A stretch of 64,000 nucleotides of DNA from Caecitellus pseudoparvulus (lineage: Eukaryota; Bigyra: Bicosoecida): assembly GCA_965644315.1 (NCBI GenBank), contig CBFFRQ010000013.1, positions 620,001 to 684,000 of the forward strand, read 5' to 3'. Below the pieces are notes generated by a model, which made no database searches, was not told where the DNA came from, and saw only the letters and a list, made by a program, of their open reading frames with translations. Numbering within the stretch: position 1 is the stretch's first letter; each line of letters starts with the position of its first letter. A program made the translations under genes and the position numbers. Of this stretch, positions 26,748 through 38,589 are shown piece by piece.

Positions 26748-29700
26748 TCAAGCTCTTCGGCGGCTGCGGCGACTCTGGGTGTCCGGGATGGCAGCAGCTT
26801 CAGAGCTTCTCGTGCCACTTGCGGTGGCACTCGTTTCCTGAGAGGCTTCATCAACAATTGGCAAGCGAGTGCGGCTCGTGCGAACTGCTCGTTCCCTTGA
26901 CACGCGTCGGGGCGGTCCTGCGTGCACATTCGCCACCAGATCTGCTTCGTCATCGTCGATGGGGTCATCTGCTGGAGCAGATTGGGATGCCGTGGCTGGT
27001 GAAGTCGGCGCAGGTTTGACGCCGAGCAGCCCGTCATCGGCAGTGAGGTCTACCGATGGCTCTGTGGGAACAGGTGCACTCACTGCGGTGCTGGCAGCGT
27101 TGCTCACCCGTCCGGCTCGCTCTCGTCCGCGTCGGCCAGTCAGAGCATGCAGCAACATGGCTATGGGGAGCACGTGGGCTTGCGCTTCGGACATGGCTTG
27201 CCCTGGGCCCATGGTTCCGTCAGACACAGCAGCCTGAAGGTCGAAGACTTCCTGTCTGTCTGCGTCGTCCCAGCCAGCCATGGCTCGTTGAACGTACGCC
27301 TTCAACTTGCGGGCATTGGCAGGGGTGAGCAGGCGCACGGCCACTTCCTTGACGCCTTCAAGCAAAAGGTAGTCCACACCCAAGGGTGACAAGGGCCTGC
27401 CGTCTGGGTCGACCTTCGGCGCAAGAGCTGTGGAGACGGTCCGTTTGAGAGTGCCCAGCAATGCATCCGCGAGGGGGCCCTTGACCTTTCCCACGCCGGT
27501 CAAGCCAACGAGGCGCTTTGCAGTGCCTGCAACAAGGTCCCGCACACCGAGAATGCCTTCCTCCGCCTCGGCCTGCTGCTGCAGCGCAGTCTTGTGCGCG
27601 GACTTACCGGCAGCTGCGGCGAGCTCGGGGGCTTGCAGCACGCCCTGCAGCTGCTCCTCGAGGGAGAAGGCATCCTCTTCCCGCTGCTGCAGGGCAGCCA
27701 CTATCGCGTCAGTCAAGTCGGCACCCCCATCTCGAGCTTTGAGCGTCTTGGCGAGCACTTTCGCGGCTGGACCAATGCCGGCCTTCTTGCTTTCGTCGTA
27801 AGAAAGCACAGTCGCTGCGATTTCAACAGGGGGCTTCTGGTCTGGAAACGCAGCACCTCGAGGCAGCGTCACGCCATCTGCTTTCAGCCGCTGGGCTTCA
27901 CTGTTGCAAGCATACGTCGCCATTGCGGCGAGGGGCAGGAACACACACCACAGGTTAACCACGTCGGCGTCGTCCAGCTGGTCTTCGCCCAGGATCTCCC
28001 GCGCTGCCTCGCCTGCGCGTGCACCGAGGGCCTCATGGTCAGCTTGCGAAATGAGCGGGGGCAGCTGGCCCTCGGCCCCCGCCTCGCCGGCCTGCCATGA
28101 GCTGGGCACTGGCAGGTGCTCAGGCTCCTGTGCCGCCAGGCGGTCGATGGAGAACCACCCATCCCGCATCAGGCCCATGGCTGCCGCAAGGTCCACTGCA
28201 GGGGTGGAGAAAAGGGTGGACACTGCCTTGTGCACCTCCCGCGCCATGTCTTCATCAGGCCGCCAGGCGATGTCATGCGTCGCGCATGCCCACATGTTAG
28301 CTCGGCAGTGCAGTGTCAAGTCAGAGAGCAACTTGAGGGAGCTCAGCCTGGCAGTGAGCACCAGCTGCTTCGCAGCACCCTCTTCAACGCCAGTTGTGCT
28401 AGGCGTGGGCTCTGTGAGAGCGTTGTATGCGAGGTCAACGAGGAACTCGCGCCAGTCCGTGAGCTGGCTCAGCTGCGTGGCTGAGGGACCCGCAAGGCAG
28501 TTCGCATCTGCCTGAACAGCGGCCTGGAAACCGGCGAAACTCCACGAGAACGACGCTTCCAGGAGGACAAAGCCTGCCTGCAACACCCCGCACACAGTGC
28601 GCACGGCCGGTGCAAGCTCTCCCGACGCCTGCATGGCTGCCACATCTCGCACTGCTTGCAAGGCCGTCGAGAGGGAGAACATGTCTCGCAGGATACTCGC
28701 CGTTGTGGCGAGGGCAGAGCCCATGGTAGCAGTGATGGCCGAGTCCAGAGCACCACGCACTTGCACGCCTTCCTCTGAGATGGCAGCAAGCTCAGGGACC
28801 GACGCGCCGAGGTTCATGCCCAGCGCCAGGGTGGACAAGCGCTGCAGCACGCCCGCCAAGCTCTGCATGCGAGTGCCGTTGCCCTCTTCTTGCCCATGCC
28901 GACTGCGCTTGCGCTGCTTGCTGCCTGGGCTACCGCCACTCCCTGTCAAATCCAGCAGCGCCTCCACATCCCGCCGCACCATGGCGTGAACTTCAGATAC
29001 AGCTTGCGATGAATGGGGGCACGCAGCCTGGCACAGGCTGACTAGCAAGCGTGATGTCGCCGAGATGACAAAGCCATCGGTTGCAGATCTCCAGATATCG
29101 CTGAGTTTCTGCAGCAGGCTGCCGAAGAGCTCTGGCTGTTCAGCAGGAATGCCAGGCACGTCCACGTGAGAGGCAGCTCGAAGCACGAAAACAAGCGCTG
29201 TGGCGTCGCCTCGGTACTTGTCTAGCAGCGCAGGAAGGGCGCTGCACATGAGCTGCGCCATGTGGTGGCGAGCCCGCTCCACTGCCTTGTCCACGCGGCC
29301 AGCCCTGCCCACATCCGTGGCAGCGGACGCCTTCGCGGCGGCGGCAAGCAGGGCAAGGAGCGCGTACTGGTCAGACCTGCCCATCACGATGTCAGTTTCT
29401 GCCCCCGTGTCCTTGCCTTCCACCATGACGAGGCTGAGCATGGCTTCCCAGTTGTGCAGCACTTCTGCACCAGGCACATCGTACAGAGCTTGCACCACGA
29501 GCGTCATTTCGTGCAAGGCATCTCCGCCTTGAAGCTGCGCGGCTATGGCGTGCTCAGGCAAGCGGTACCCAAGCACATCAGAAGCCGCGCCCATGTATGC
29601 GGTGACAAACTCAACCAGCGTGAGGAGCTGGTCATGGTGCACTTGGAAGCGAGTCAGCATGGCGGGGGAGCCAAGCTCGCCGTGGGGTGCTGTGCCCGCC

Positions 29701-30997
29701 GCAGGACCGGCCCCCGCCTGTTCGGAAAAAGTCGGCATGCACTGCACAAACAAGCGCGCTGCAGCGTCTCGGACCTCTGGCTCAGCGCGGCAGAGCATGA
29801 CTTCGCACACGCCCTGCACGTCGGCTTCGCTGAGCCACGCATCTCCACCCATACCAGCTGCAGCAGAGAGCATGGCGAAGGCAGCCAAGGCAACGTCGGG
29901 GGCGGTGCTCCACACAGTCTGCATGAACACGTGCTTGAAGCGCGAGTAGAACTCCGTCAGCTCCGCGGCGTACGCCGGCGGCAAGGAGAAGACTGCGGCC
30001 AGCGCCTCGCAGCAAACTCGCCGGACCTGCGCGCTTTCGTCTCCAAGCATCCACCCAAAGTGCTTCAGGGAGCTGTTGCTGAGGAACTCGGAGGGTAGCT
30101 GCACCATCCAGACGCCCAGTGATCGCAGCATGTCTGCGCGGATTTCCCAATGCGCATCGCGGTATCGGTGCTGGAACACGCCGTTCATGATGGGCTGCAG
30201 GATGTCCTCTTGCAGGAAGGTGATGCGCCCTTGCACGCGCTCAACGTCCACCTCAATTGCGAGGCCAGTGCCGCGAGACTTCCTGCTGCCACCAGCCTGC
30301 GCCTTCATTCCTTCCAGTACGCGCATCTCTGCGAGGACCTTGTCCACGACTGCTTCACCGACTGTCATGGCAGCCGTGGCGCCGACGTGCCGGGCAGCTT
30401 TCAACTCCAGGCTGCTCAGCTCGATGCACCAGGCCACGAGGTCTGTGAGGAAGTCTGTGTCGTAAAGGACATCCCCCCCACTGCGGGTGATAATGCGGCT
30501 CAGCAGCTGCTTGAAGGCATCTGCGACCTGCTGCTTGGTGCGCGGATTGTGCTGCAGCGGGTACGACTTGGCTCCCTGGCTCTCGATGTTGCTCATAATG
30601 TCTTCAGCCTGGCATGCAAGGAAGGCTGAGGTGCAGATGGGAGCAGCTGCTCGATGGCTATGCACGGCACGCACCTCCTCGGCTACAGAGAAGCTGTCAG
30701 CTGCAAAGCAAGACTCGGACACGGCGTCCGGACCAGATCCAGCCATCTGCAAGTGTTGGGCAGCGCACGTTGCAGAGAAGTCTCTCTGAAGGGCAACGGC
30801 GGCGCACATACTTGGGTTAGCAACATGAAGAGTTCAAACATCGCGGCCTTGTAATCGCTCTGCGCTCACACGGTGTGGACGTGCTGGCTTGGCGTTGCAC
30901 GCCAACGGAATTTGAAGCTCGTCTGCACGAACCTGAAGTCGATCCAGCCAGGCTGTCGCTGTCGCCGCCAAGGCTGTACCAGATCCACACACGGCAG
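26748..30997 (-). CDS. SCC3: Cohesin subunit SCC3/STAG, 5' end unresolved
   Basis: The main exon, 30608-26748, encodes 1286 aa. Upstream, 30859-30812 (SDYKAAMFELFMLLTQ, donor GTATGT) and 30997-30933 (ending ATAWLDRLQ) join in frame. Together they restore the start of the STAG region, where family members have a W-I/L-E-S-Y-K ... L-I-N-F motif. The conserved core reads DILQPIMNGVFQHRYRDAHW, DMLRSLGVWMVQLP, LKHFGWMLGDESAQVRRVC and ELTEFYSRFKHVFMQTVW, followed by HEAT-like helices. The C-terminus is acidic then Ser/Arg-rich and ends SRRSRRRA. SCC3 binds the SCC1 kleisin and DNA and is needed for sister-chromatid cohesion in the nucleus. An ATG at 30809 opens a longer frame, but that stretch is intron. 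At least one further 5' exon must lie between about 31010 and 31760. Confidence 0.85.
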
Positions 30998-31765
30998 CTG
31001 TGAAGGGTTGCCCAAAGCAGCGGGGAGTGTTGGTATGCGGTGGTAAGGTCTCTTCGGTTCGCATGACGCACCAAACAGCGTGCCCTTGGACTTGCCGCTT
31101 ACCCGGCCAGCCTGCGCAGGTCGTTGAGGGTCGTTCCGGACGCAGCCGCAGCAACACGTTATGAGTGAGATCAACACACCTTCTTGCTACGTCGCGAGGT
31201 GTGCGGGACATACTCCTCTTTGCTTTCAAGTGCTCCAGTGCCCTGCTCCGATGCATCCCTGCGTAAGCACCGATGCTGGTTTTGAGGACCGCCGCACAGG
31301 TTCAACTCGCGCGCCTTCAAGAGAAAGCTCAACTACAGTGGTGCACACTGCAACGCACAATTCAGAGTATGAGACATGGGACGCGGAGGAGCGCCGTGGG
31401 CGGCGTGCGGCTGCTGCCATGACCAAACGAGCAGGCAAATACCGCACAACTTCACAGCTCGGCTCAAGCGAGCTGGGGCGGCACAAGGCAGGTAGCCGAC
31501 TGGGTGATGAGGGAGAAAATTGCCCACAGGGTGTGAAAATTGTTGGTGCTTGGAGTCAGGAAAGTGAGGGGGGGTGATGATTCAGTGGGTCGTTCACGGG
31601 TAGCGCGAGGAGTTGGAGCTGCTGAGCGGAAAAAAGCTGCGGCCCACCAAAACCTAACCACCCACCGCACACTTAACATCGAGGCTGCCCCATTCCTGGG
31701 CGACGGTGGTGCCCTCCGTGCGCCGTTTTGTCTGAGCCCAAGGCTGGCCCCCTGCGCCGCCAGCC
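30998..31765. promoter_or_regulatory. Region between SCC3 and DRC3 (divergent)
   Basis: This 768-bp region must contain the missing SCC3 5' exon(s) and the promoters of both genes. A minus-strand open stretch at 31430-31226 could be the SCC3 first exon, but it shows no family motif and I do not call it. No repeat or RNA gene is recognised. Confidence 0.35.
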
Positions 31766-33615
31766 ATGGCATCCAGCCTCTTTGCCTTCGCGGTTCAGAA
31801 ACCTCGTGTGTTGGCGCCCCCGCCGAATGTAATCGACGAGACGATGATATTTGACTCCATTGAATTGGAGCGCAAGCTTGACGAGCAGCTTGCCTCTGCT
31901 CTCAGCAAGGAGACCCCCGACGCTGAGGGTGAGAAACGTGCCTGTCGCTGCGACACCACGCGCCGAGCTGGACAACGCCGCGACCGTGCCTCACAGACGA
32001 TGAAATCGTGCTCAGCAAGGTGACCAGTTTGACTCTCTCCTTCAGAAGCATTGAGCGCATTCAGAATCTGCTGACGCTGGATTCGCTGGAAGTTCTCAAG
32101 TTGGACAACAACCTCATCAAAGAGATCACCGGACTCGGTTCGTGAACCTGGCCAAGGCGCTGCTGTCTTGGCGCTGGCGAGCTGCATTGCTGCCCTTCCT
32201 CGACTGCAGATGCTCTACCTAAGCTTAGGTGGCTGGACCTGTCTTTCAACTCCATCACCCGCATCTCAGGGCTGGACAAGCTGCCTGCGCTGACTGACCT
32301 GGCCCTCACAAACAACGGCATTGAGAGCCTTGACGGGCTGGGGGACTTGAAGACAGTGGAGGTGTTGACGCTGGGGAGCAACCGCATCACCTCGCTCAGT
32401 GAAGTGAACAAGCTGCGGCGCATGCCTGCCTTGCGGGTGCTTACTCTGGCAGGAAATCCCCTGGAGCGTCGCGGCGCCGCCAGTGTGGACTACCGTGGGG
32501 CCATCCTTGCCCGCCTTCAGTCGCTGCAATACTTGGACTTTGAGCGCGTGTCGGATGAAGAGCGCTCAGCTGCCGTGGAGTCCCACCGCCAGGACCTGGA
32601 AAAGCTGCGCAAGGCAGATGAGGAGCACGCGGCGGCCACCGCGGCGGCAGATGCAGAGGCGACGCGGGAGACTCAACTGCAGGCGGCAGGCTTGCAGCGG
32701 GTTGCAGGGCTGTGGGGTGCCCTGCAGCGTGATACAGAGGAAGATTCTTTTATCGTCGCGCGTACGCAGGAGCAGTTGCTGAAAGTGCCAGATCTGGAGG
32801 AGTGGTGGGCAGCACACCACACCCGGGTGGTGGAGAAAGTAGACGCTGTGGTGGCTGAAGCCCTCAAGCAGCAGGAGGCCATCGACGAGGAAGCGGCTGC
32901 TCTGGACTTTGCCTTGGAGCAGGTGCGCCGGGAAGGAGACGAGGAGGGCAAGGCTGTCGTGGACGCCTTCCAAGCCGCCCGCAAGCGCTTGGAGCGTGCG
33001 CTGGAAGAGGAGGGTGGCATGACGACCGACGAAGCAGCAGCGCGCATCCGGGCGGTGCAGGAGCACAACGAAGGCATGCGTACGGCTTTAATCGAGGCTG
33101 AGCTGGCCCTGCACGAGACGTGTGATGGAATGGTGCTCACGTTCGACAAGGCATACGACGAAATAAAAGCCGCCCGCACAAAGCTGGTGACGGAGCTGTT
33201 TAAGAGTGTGCTGGAGCTGGAGGGCACGTTTCGGGATGAGTGCAAGCAGCACTTGGCGTCCTTGGGCGAGCAGCTGGCGACAGAGGGGGCAGGCGGCGTT
33301 CTCCGCCTGGCCAATGGTAGCATCATTCGGCAGGGATCACTAGACCCCGACACGCTCGGGCTGATCCAGGATCGAGAGCAGGGCGTGTCCCTCATCAGCC
33401 GCTTCAGGGACTCCCGCATCACGCAGGTGTACGCTCAGGAGGGCGAGTGGAAGGCGGAGGAGCAAGCGCGGGAGGAGCAGTACGTGAAGGCTCGCCAGGC
33501 GGCCGAGCTCGCGCGACACAGGCAGCGGTGCAAGGAGGTGGAGGCGTTGTGTGCTGCCAATGAGCGTGAGTTGGCTGACTTCATGGCCATGGGCTTGGAA
33601 GGAGATGAGGAGTAG
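31766..33615 (+). CDS. DRC3: Dynein regulatory complex subunit 3 (DRC3/LRRC48)
   Basis: Exons 31766-31928, 31997-32137 and 32210-33615 give 569 aa; the introns are 68 and 72 bp. The N-terminus contains PPPNVIDETMIFDSIE, the family start motif. A leucine-rich-repeat block follows: LTLSFRSIERIQNLLTL, LEVLKLDNNLIKEITGLDAL, LRWLDLSFNSITRISGLDKL, LTDLALTNNGIESLDGLGDL and LRVLTLAGNPL. It is capped by LQYLDFERVSDEE. From about residue 230 the protein is alpha-helical coiled coil with a Glu-rich terminus (MGLEGDEE). DRC3 belongs to the nexin-dynein regulatory complex between axonemal doublets and tunes inner-arm dynein. Its presence means the organism builds motile flagella. Confidence 0.92.
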
Positions 33616-33689
33616 AGGGAATGCATTGCTGCTGCGAGTCGTGCCCAGTGGGAGCAGCTGCTCTGTGAGCCTTGCAGCTTGCAATTGAG

Positions 33690-36600
33690 CTAATCTGAGC
33701 TGACAGCCGTCAAAATATCGTCTGCATCCTCGGAGCCCCCGCCCCACTTGCTGGAGTACTTCGGCAGCACAAAGGAGCCGGAGGAGCGCTGCCCTGGCGC
33801 ACCATAATCCCCTGAGCTGGCACGCGCCGAGCCGCTGCGGCGTGGCCCAGCGCGCCCCGAGCTCATGGCAACACCCCCCGTCGCGGCAGACGGGCTCATG
33901 GGGGCGCCATGGGGTGTGGACCTGTGGGATGACATGGAGCCCTGGCGGAGGTGCCCGCTGGCCCCGCCACCCTTGCCCCCTGAGCCCTGCGAAGACAGGT
34001 CCCAGGACGCCGTGGAACGCGTGTCATCGGCCAGCTGCCGCACTTTCGTGGGCGTCAGTAGCATTGCCTTGCCCCCTGCGCTGCCTATGGCGTACCCCGC
34101 CAGCGTCCGGCCCTTCAGCTCAGCCAAAGGTACAGCTGCGCCAATGTCAGGGTCGGAGGGGCTTTCAGAGGCGGATGCAGCTGGTGCAGCCATGGCCAGA
34201 CGAAGGGCGGGCTTGGGTCGGCGACGCTTGCGCTTGCCCGGAGAGGAGGGCGCCGCTTGCTCCTCCTCGCAGGCTCTGGGCGGGGAAGCAGGCACCACTT
34301 GCGGAAGGGACTGCGTGCTGCCCAGCAAGGGGCCCATGAGGTCATCCCCCAGGTGGTGCTTGTGCGGACTGCCCTGTGAGGGCTGGGCTTCCCAATGCCC
34401 ACTGAGAGTCGAGCCGGGTCCACGCTGCTCGATGCCAGGGCCAGGCGCCTGCAGGCCCGCCGACTCCTGCACCACGCTGGAGCCGTGGTCCGTCATGCCC
34501 AAGCGGATGTCCCCTACCGTGCCAGCGCTGGGCCCAGGACCGTCCACCGACAGGGCTGTGTGTGTGGGGCTGCCGGCGGAGGACGTGCGGCAGCGTTGCT
34601 GCAGGTTGCTGTGCTCAGCCTCCTTAGGCAGTGCTGCCTGCATGCCTGCGGCAGACACCAGGAGCTTGTTCAGGGCAGAGCAGTCAGACATGCTGGATGA
34701 CGCAAGGGCTTCCGCAGGGATGTGCCCGCTGCAGCTGGAGAGCAGCGCCGCCACCCCGAATAGGCTCTGCAGCTCTGTCGCTGGGAGCGAGCCGTCCGGC
34801 ACCTTGCCCACGCCTGTGCGCACATCGCCGTCACTGCCCGTCTGGAGACTCGTCAGGGAGCCACACTCTCCGTACAGGGGCAGGCCACCAGCGTCGAAGA
34901 GCGCCTGGGCCACAGGCAGCGTTGGACGGTGCACGGCGCCTGAAGCTGCCGGGCGTGGCAGACCCAGTCCAGCAGCGCTGGTGCCTCCCGCACAGTTCAG
35001 GGGCAGCTCTTGCCCTGTGGCTTGCTGCACGAGGCGGCGCATGTGCAGGGCGGTGACGGAGCGCAGGAGGATGCACATGTAGTCCACCATGTACCCTCTG
35101 GAGTCGGAGGCTACCGTGCCAGCCTTCAGGGGGGGGGCCGCTGACACGGGAATGCTGTGCGCCACACCAGTGCTGTACACGCCGTCCACCAGGCAGTAGA
35201 AGTTGTCCCGCAGCAAGCCCTGTAGATTGACCAGGGGGTCGTCTTGCTCCCGCATGCCCGACCTGCTCTGCACAGGCCCGGTGGGGGACATGGTCACTAC
35301 TGGCGCCAGCAGGCAGCGAAGCGGGGACGCTGAGCCTGGCAGGCCCGACGTTTCGTCAAACGCACTGGCGGCCCCCACAGCGAAGGAAGTCAGGGCAAGA
35401 GAGGCCTGGGCCAGGGACGACAGCTGCAGGCCTGGCAGCGGGGCTGCATAATCTGTGGGCACCTGCTCAGCCCCCTCCGCCGCAGCCCGCCGCCCTGTGT
35501 GTCTGGGTGTGGTGCTGATGCGCACAGGAGGAGCCATGCGATGGGAGGCGTGCTGGCCCCACGACCCAGACTGGGCGGCAAGGTCCTGCTCAAGCTGGGC
35601 CAGGTGCCCCAACCCGTGCTTGTCCTCGGCACTGGTGCGTTGGTGCCGCCAGCGGTCAGCCATGCGCCCCAGGTGCACTGAAGACTGCGTGCTGATCTGG
35701 GAGGTGTATGTGTCCACATCACGCCAGTACTCCATTTTGGAGCGCTGGTTGGACTCCCTCGGCTGTTGCCCAGCCACATCACTGACGCTGCTTGGCATGT
35801 GACCAGTGGCAAGGGCATGGCCAGAGGGCGCTTGCGGTAGGATGGGGGGGCTGACAGCGCTTCCTTCCCCTTCCTCCTTGCTGTACGCCTCCAGGACAGC
35901 TGGGTGGGGGTGTGGCGTGACGCAGCGAGTGAGTGAGTGGATGGGGGTGTGCTGCGTGATGCTGCGGCGCTCAGTGGCGGCAGCGAGGCCCCACAGCACA
36001 TGGCAAACTAGGGGGTCCTTCAAGCCAGCTGACGCCTGCAAGATGCGCTCAGTGGGGAAGGGCGAGTCGCGCAGGCAGACTGAGGCTGCCGGGCGCCAGT
36101 GCGGGAAGGCGCCCGCGGTGGTGAGCAGCATGCGCACACTGAGCACATCCAGGCACGTGCTGACGATGCGCTGCAGCTGGTTGAGGTCGCTTGCCGTCCA
36201 CGGAGCTGTGGTGGCAGCTGAAGGCAGCCTGCCACCCACCGCAGCGAGGTGTGGCAGGTGCCCCCGAAGCACATGCCGACGTTTCCACAGCGTCCCAGGC
36301 ATGCAAGCCTGCAAGTGCTGGGAAGGGGACGCAGCACTGGGCCGAGGCGTGAAAACAGACGCTAGGACTGGGTCTAGGTCCTGCTCTGGGAGGCTGGGTG
36401 GCTGGGAGGCGCCAGTGGCCAGCTGCAGCGCATCAGCTGCCAGCCGCACGATAGTGTCAGCCAGCGCGATGCAAGTGGTGAGGACACTGCCGCTTTGGGC
36501 TGCAATGTGCATCAAGGTGCTGCCTGCCGCTACCAGGCTGCTGTTGCCTCGCGGCATGATAAAGCCGGGCGGCAGGCTGGCTGAGCTGCGGGCGGAGGAC

Positions 36601-37916
36601 AGGTCGGGCAGGCCAGGGGATGTGAGGAAGGGCGCTGTGCCAGCCTCTGCCGCGGCATCTGCCGCGTCCATCAGGCGCTGTGCTGCATCTTTAGAGTTGG
36701 CAGCGGCTGGCAGGGAGGTGGACGGCAGAGGCAGCTGCAGCATGACCGCCTTGGTCTTGGCCTCTGCTGAAAAGGGGTCCACACTGCCAAAGGTGCTGCC
36801 CCGAAACGGCGTGGAGGCGTCTGGCTCCAGGGCCTCCCCGTCGCCCTCGTCATCAGAGGCACTGCGCGGCCCGTGCGAGGGGCTGCCTGCCGCCCCTGGC
36901 GTTGCCGACGCGGCGCCGAAACCCACAGCGCCCGGAAGGGTGAGATTGGGAGCCGGGCTGGCAGCCCCACGTGCACGCAAGGCTTCCGAGTGCTCAGCCA
37001 CGAGGGCCTCCCCCCAGCGCTGGACGGTGAGGGGGTATGCCACGGCAGTGTCCACCCGTGCACCCTCGTGCAGCAGCTGAGCCACGGTGCCTGAGTGGCC
37101 ACACAAGGCTGCCAGCAGGAGGGGTGCCAGCGCATGCACAGCGTGCTCGCCAGTGTACACGTGCATGCCCTGGTGAGAAGCAGCCAGGCGCATGTGCTGC
37201 TCGGTGGACGTGGACGGCACGCCGTCCTCCGACGACGTCTTGCTCATGAAGCCGCTGCCAGACAGGTGCAGCAAGCGGACGTTCGTTGGCACGGGGTTGG
37301 GAGGCAAGCAGGTGTCGGAGCCCAGACCGCTGGCAACGTATGCTGAGGAGAACAGAACAGGAGACAGCCCACCGGTGCTGCCGTCGCCAAGATGGGCCCT
37401 GGCACGTTGCAGTTGCTGCGAGGCAGGCAGGCAAGCCAGCGTCGCCGCGACTGCATCCGGGCAGCCGCCTAGAATGGCTGCCGACAACGGCAACAGCGGG
37501 ATGCGCGCACATGCCTGGCAGTGGTAGACTTTAGTGAACCAGGGCATCGTGATGTGGCCTCGCTGGCCGGCTGTGGCCAGCAGAAGGCATGATTCACGCT
37601 GCCCACTGCGCGAGGGCAGCAGCACGGTGCCTGCCACGGGACTTGCCCGGAAGCGAGGGGACAGGTCCCGGACGGCAACCAGCAGCATGGCACTCTCGCC
37701 ATTGGCGGTGACCTTCATCCAGTCCAGCTTTGGGTTGGAGAGGGGTGCGTCTCTGCTCCCTGCACCAGCTGCAAGCAGTGTAGCTGCGCAGGGGACGGGC
37801 GGCGTTTTTCCTTGCCGCCTTGTCTCGTCGGCGCTGATGCTTGTCTCCGACCGGCCTGCGCATGGAGAGGAGCAACATAATGCAGGGGCCAGGCAGGCGT
37901 TCAGGCGCTCCCTCAA
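33690..37916 (-). CDS. Large ankyrin-like, low-complexity protein; 5' exons unresolved
   Basis: The open frame is 1408 codons. Ankyrin-type helical pairs occur at about residues 140-200 (IPLLPLSAAILGGCPDAVAAT), 250-300 (LAPLLLAALCGHSGTVAQLL, HEGARVD) and 460-490 (GSTLMHIAAQSGSVLTTCIA). Most of the rest is Ser/Pro/Gly-rich and lacks a recognised domain; the C-terminal ~300 residues are especially so. The segment around residues 30-90 (NPKLDWMKVTANGESAMLLVA) also looks like a repeat, so the true N-terminus probably lies further upstream. A spliced segment DASKRDPDVASDGMSCASV at about 38010-37965 looks ankyrin-like and is preceded by a TGTGTGCAG acceptor. Short in-frame introns may hide near 35,900. 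Function unknown; scaffolding is the usual role of ankyrin proteins. Confidence 0.55.
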   Translation of the reverse strand: MRERLNACLAPALCCSSPCAGRSETSISADETRRQGKTPPVPCAATLLAAGAGSRDAPLSNPKLDWMKVTANGESAMLLVAVRDLSPRFRASPVAGTVLLPSRSGQRESCLLLATAGQRGHITMPWFTKVYHCQACARIPLLPLSAAILGGCPDAVAATLACLPASQQLQRARAHLGDGSTGGLSPVLFSSAYVASGLGSDTCLPPNPVPTNVRLLHLSGSGFMSKTSSEDGVPSTSTEQHMRLAASHQGMHVYTGEHAVHALAPLLLAALCGHSGTVAQLLHEGARVDTAVAYPLTVQRWGEALVAEHSEALRARGAASPAPNLTLPGAVGFGAASATPGAAGSPSHGPRSASDDEGDGEALEPDASTPFRGSTFGSVDPFSAEAKTKAVMLQLPLPSTSLPAAANSKDAAQRLMDAADAAAEAGTAPFLTSPGLPDLSSARSSASLPPGFIMPRGNSSLVAAGSTLMHIAAQSGSVLTTCIALADTIVRLAADALQLATGASQPPSLPEQDLDPVLASVFTPRPSAASPSQHLQACMPGTLWKRRHVLRGHLPHLAAVGGRLPSAATTAPWTASDLNQLQRIVSTCLDVLSVRMLLTTAGAFPHWRPAASVCLRDSPFPTERILQASAGLKDPLVCHVLWGLAAATERRSITQHTPIHSLTRCVTPHPHPAVLEAYSKEEGEGSAVSPPILPQAPSGHALATGHMPSSVSDVAGQQPRESNQRSKMEYWRDVDTYTSQISTQSSVHLGRMADRWRHQRTSAEDKHGLGHLAQLEQDLAAQSGSWGQHASHRMAPPVRISTTPRHTGRRAAAEGAEQVPTDYAAPLPGLQLSSLAQASLALTSFAVGAASAFDETSGLPGSASPLRCLLAPVVTMSPTGPVQSRSGMREQDDPLVNLQGLLRDNFYCLVDGVYSTGVAHSIPVSAAPPLKAGTVASDSRGYMVDYMCILLRSVTALHMRRLVQQATGQELPLNCAGGTSAAGLGLPRPAASGAVHRPTLPVAQALFDAGGLPLYGECGSLTSLQTGSDGDVRTGVGKVPDGSLPATELQSLFGVAALLSSCSGHIPAEALASSSMSDCSALNKLLVSAAGMQAALPKEAEHSNLQQRCRTSSAGSPTHTALSVDGPGPSAGTVGDIRLGMTDHGSSVVQESAGLQAPGPGIEQRGPGSTLSGHWEAQPSQGSPHKHHLGDDLMGPLLGSTQSLPQVVPASPPRACEEEQAAPSSPGKRKRRRPKPALRLAMAAPAASASESPSDPDIGAAVPLAELKGRTLAGYAIGSAGGKAMLLTPTKVRQLADDTRSTASWDLSSQGSGGKGGGASGHLRQGSMSSHRSTPHGAPMSPSAATGGVAMSSGRAGPRRSGSARASSGDYGAPGQRSSGSFVLPKYSSKWGGGSEDADDILTAVSSD

Positions 37917-38589
37917 TCGGCGCCAGCCAGAAGAGCGTTGCGCCGCCTCTCCTCACCAACAGAAGCACAGCTCATGCCATCGCTGGCAACGTCTGGGTCC
38001 CGCTTCGACGCATCCTGCACACAGGGAGGGGGCAACAACGTGCCGTGTGAGCCAGGTGGGTGGCTGAGGTGGTGCGCAAGGCGCTCCTGTCGCTCGGTGG
38101 GTGGCGCTGCTCCCTGCTTACCTGGATGCTGGACTCGTCTGGCCCAACTGAGGCGGGGCGGGCCAAATGGCAGCCCATGGGCAGCGCTGGAAGAATAAGT
38201 GGAAGAAGCTGCCCTGTTTCCACAACCTATTGCCCCTTTGTGTACAGAAGCGGCCGCAGGGGCGCTTTGTGTCGAGAGTTGACGAGCGCACTGCTGAAGG
38301 TCGGTTCCAGTCGGTGTCTGGCGTGAGGGCTGCCAACACCGCGCGACCGAGCTCAACTGCATTGATTGAAGGGAAGATGGGCGCAAGCAAACCCTGCACA
38401 TGCAGTGCAGAGGCGGTTTGCAATGTGGGCAATGCGTCGGATATTGCAGGGGCACTCGACTGCGAAGAGCACCTGCCTCGTGACTGCTGGCTGGGAGAGG
38501 CTGGAACGCTGTGCCACCTCACGACGAGCGCACAGAGAATCGGCACAGGGGCAGACCATGGCAGGGAGAGGCAGCCCTTTCAGTGCAAG
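37917..38589. other. Region upstream of the ankyrin-like gene
   Basis: This 673-bp region probably holds 5' exons of the ankyrin-like gene on the minus strand. Candidate coding stretches lie at 38480-38250 (INAVELGRAVLAALTPDTDW) and 38010-37965. I could not assemble a unique splice path. Confidence 0.35.

Noticed and set aside
30609-30809. ATG at 30809 as SCC3 start
   Set aside because: The added residues have no STAG similarity, and the stretch is bounded by a GTATGT donor and a TGCCAG acceptor that connect conserved segments.
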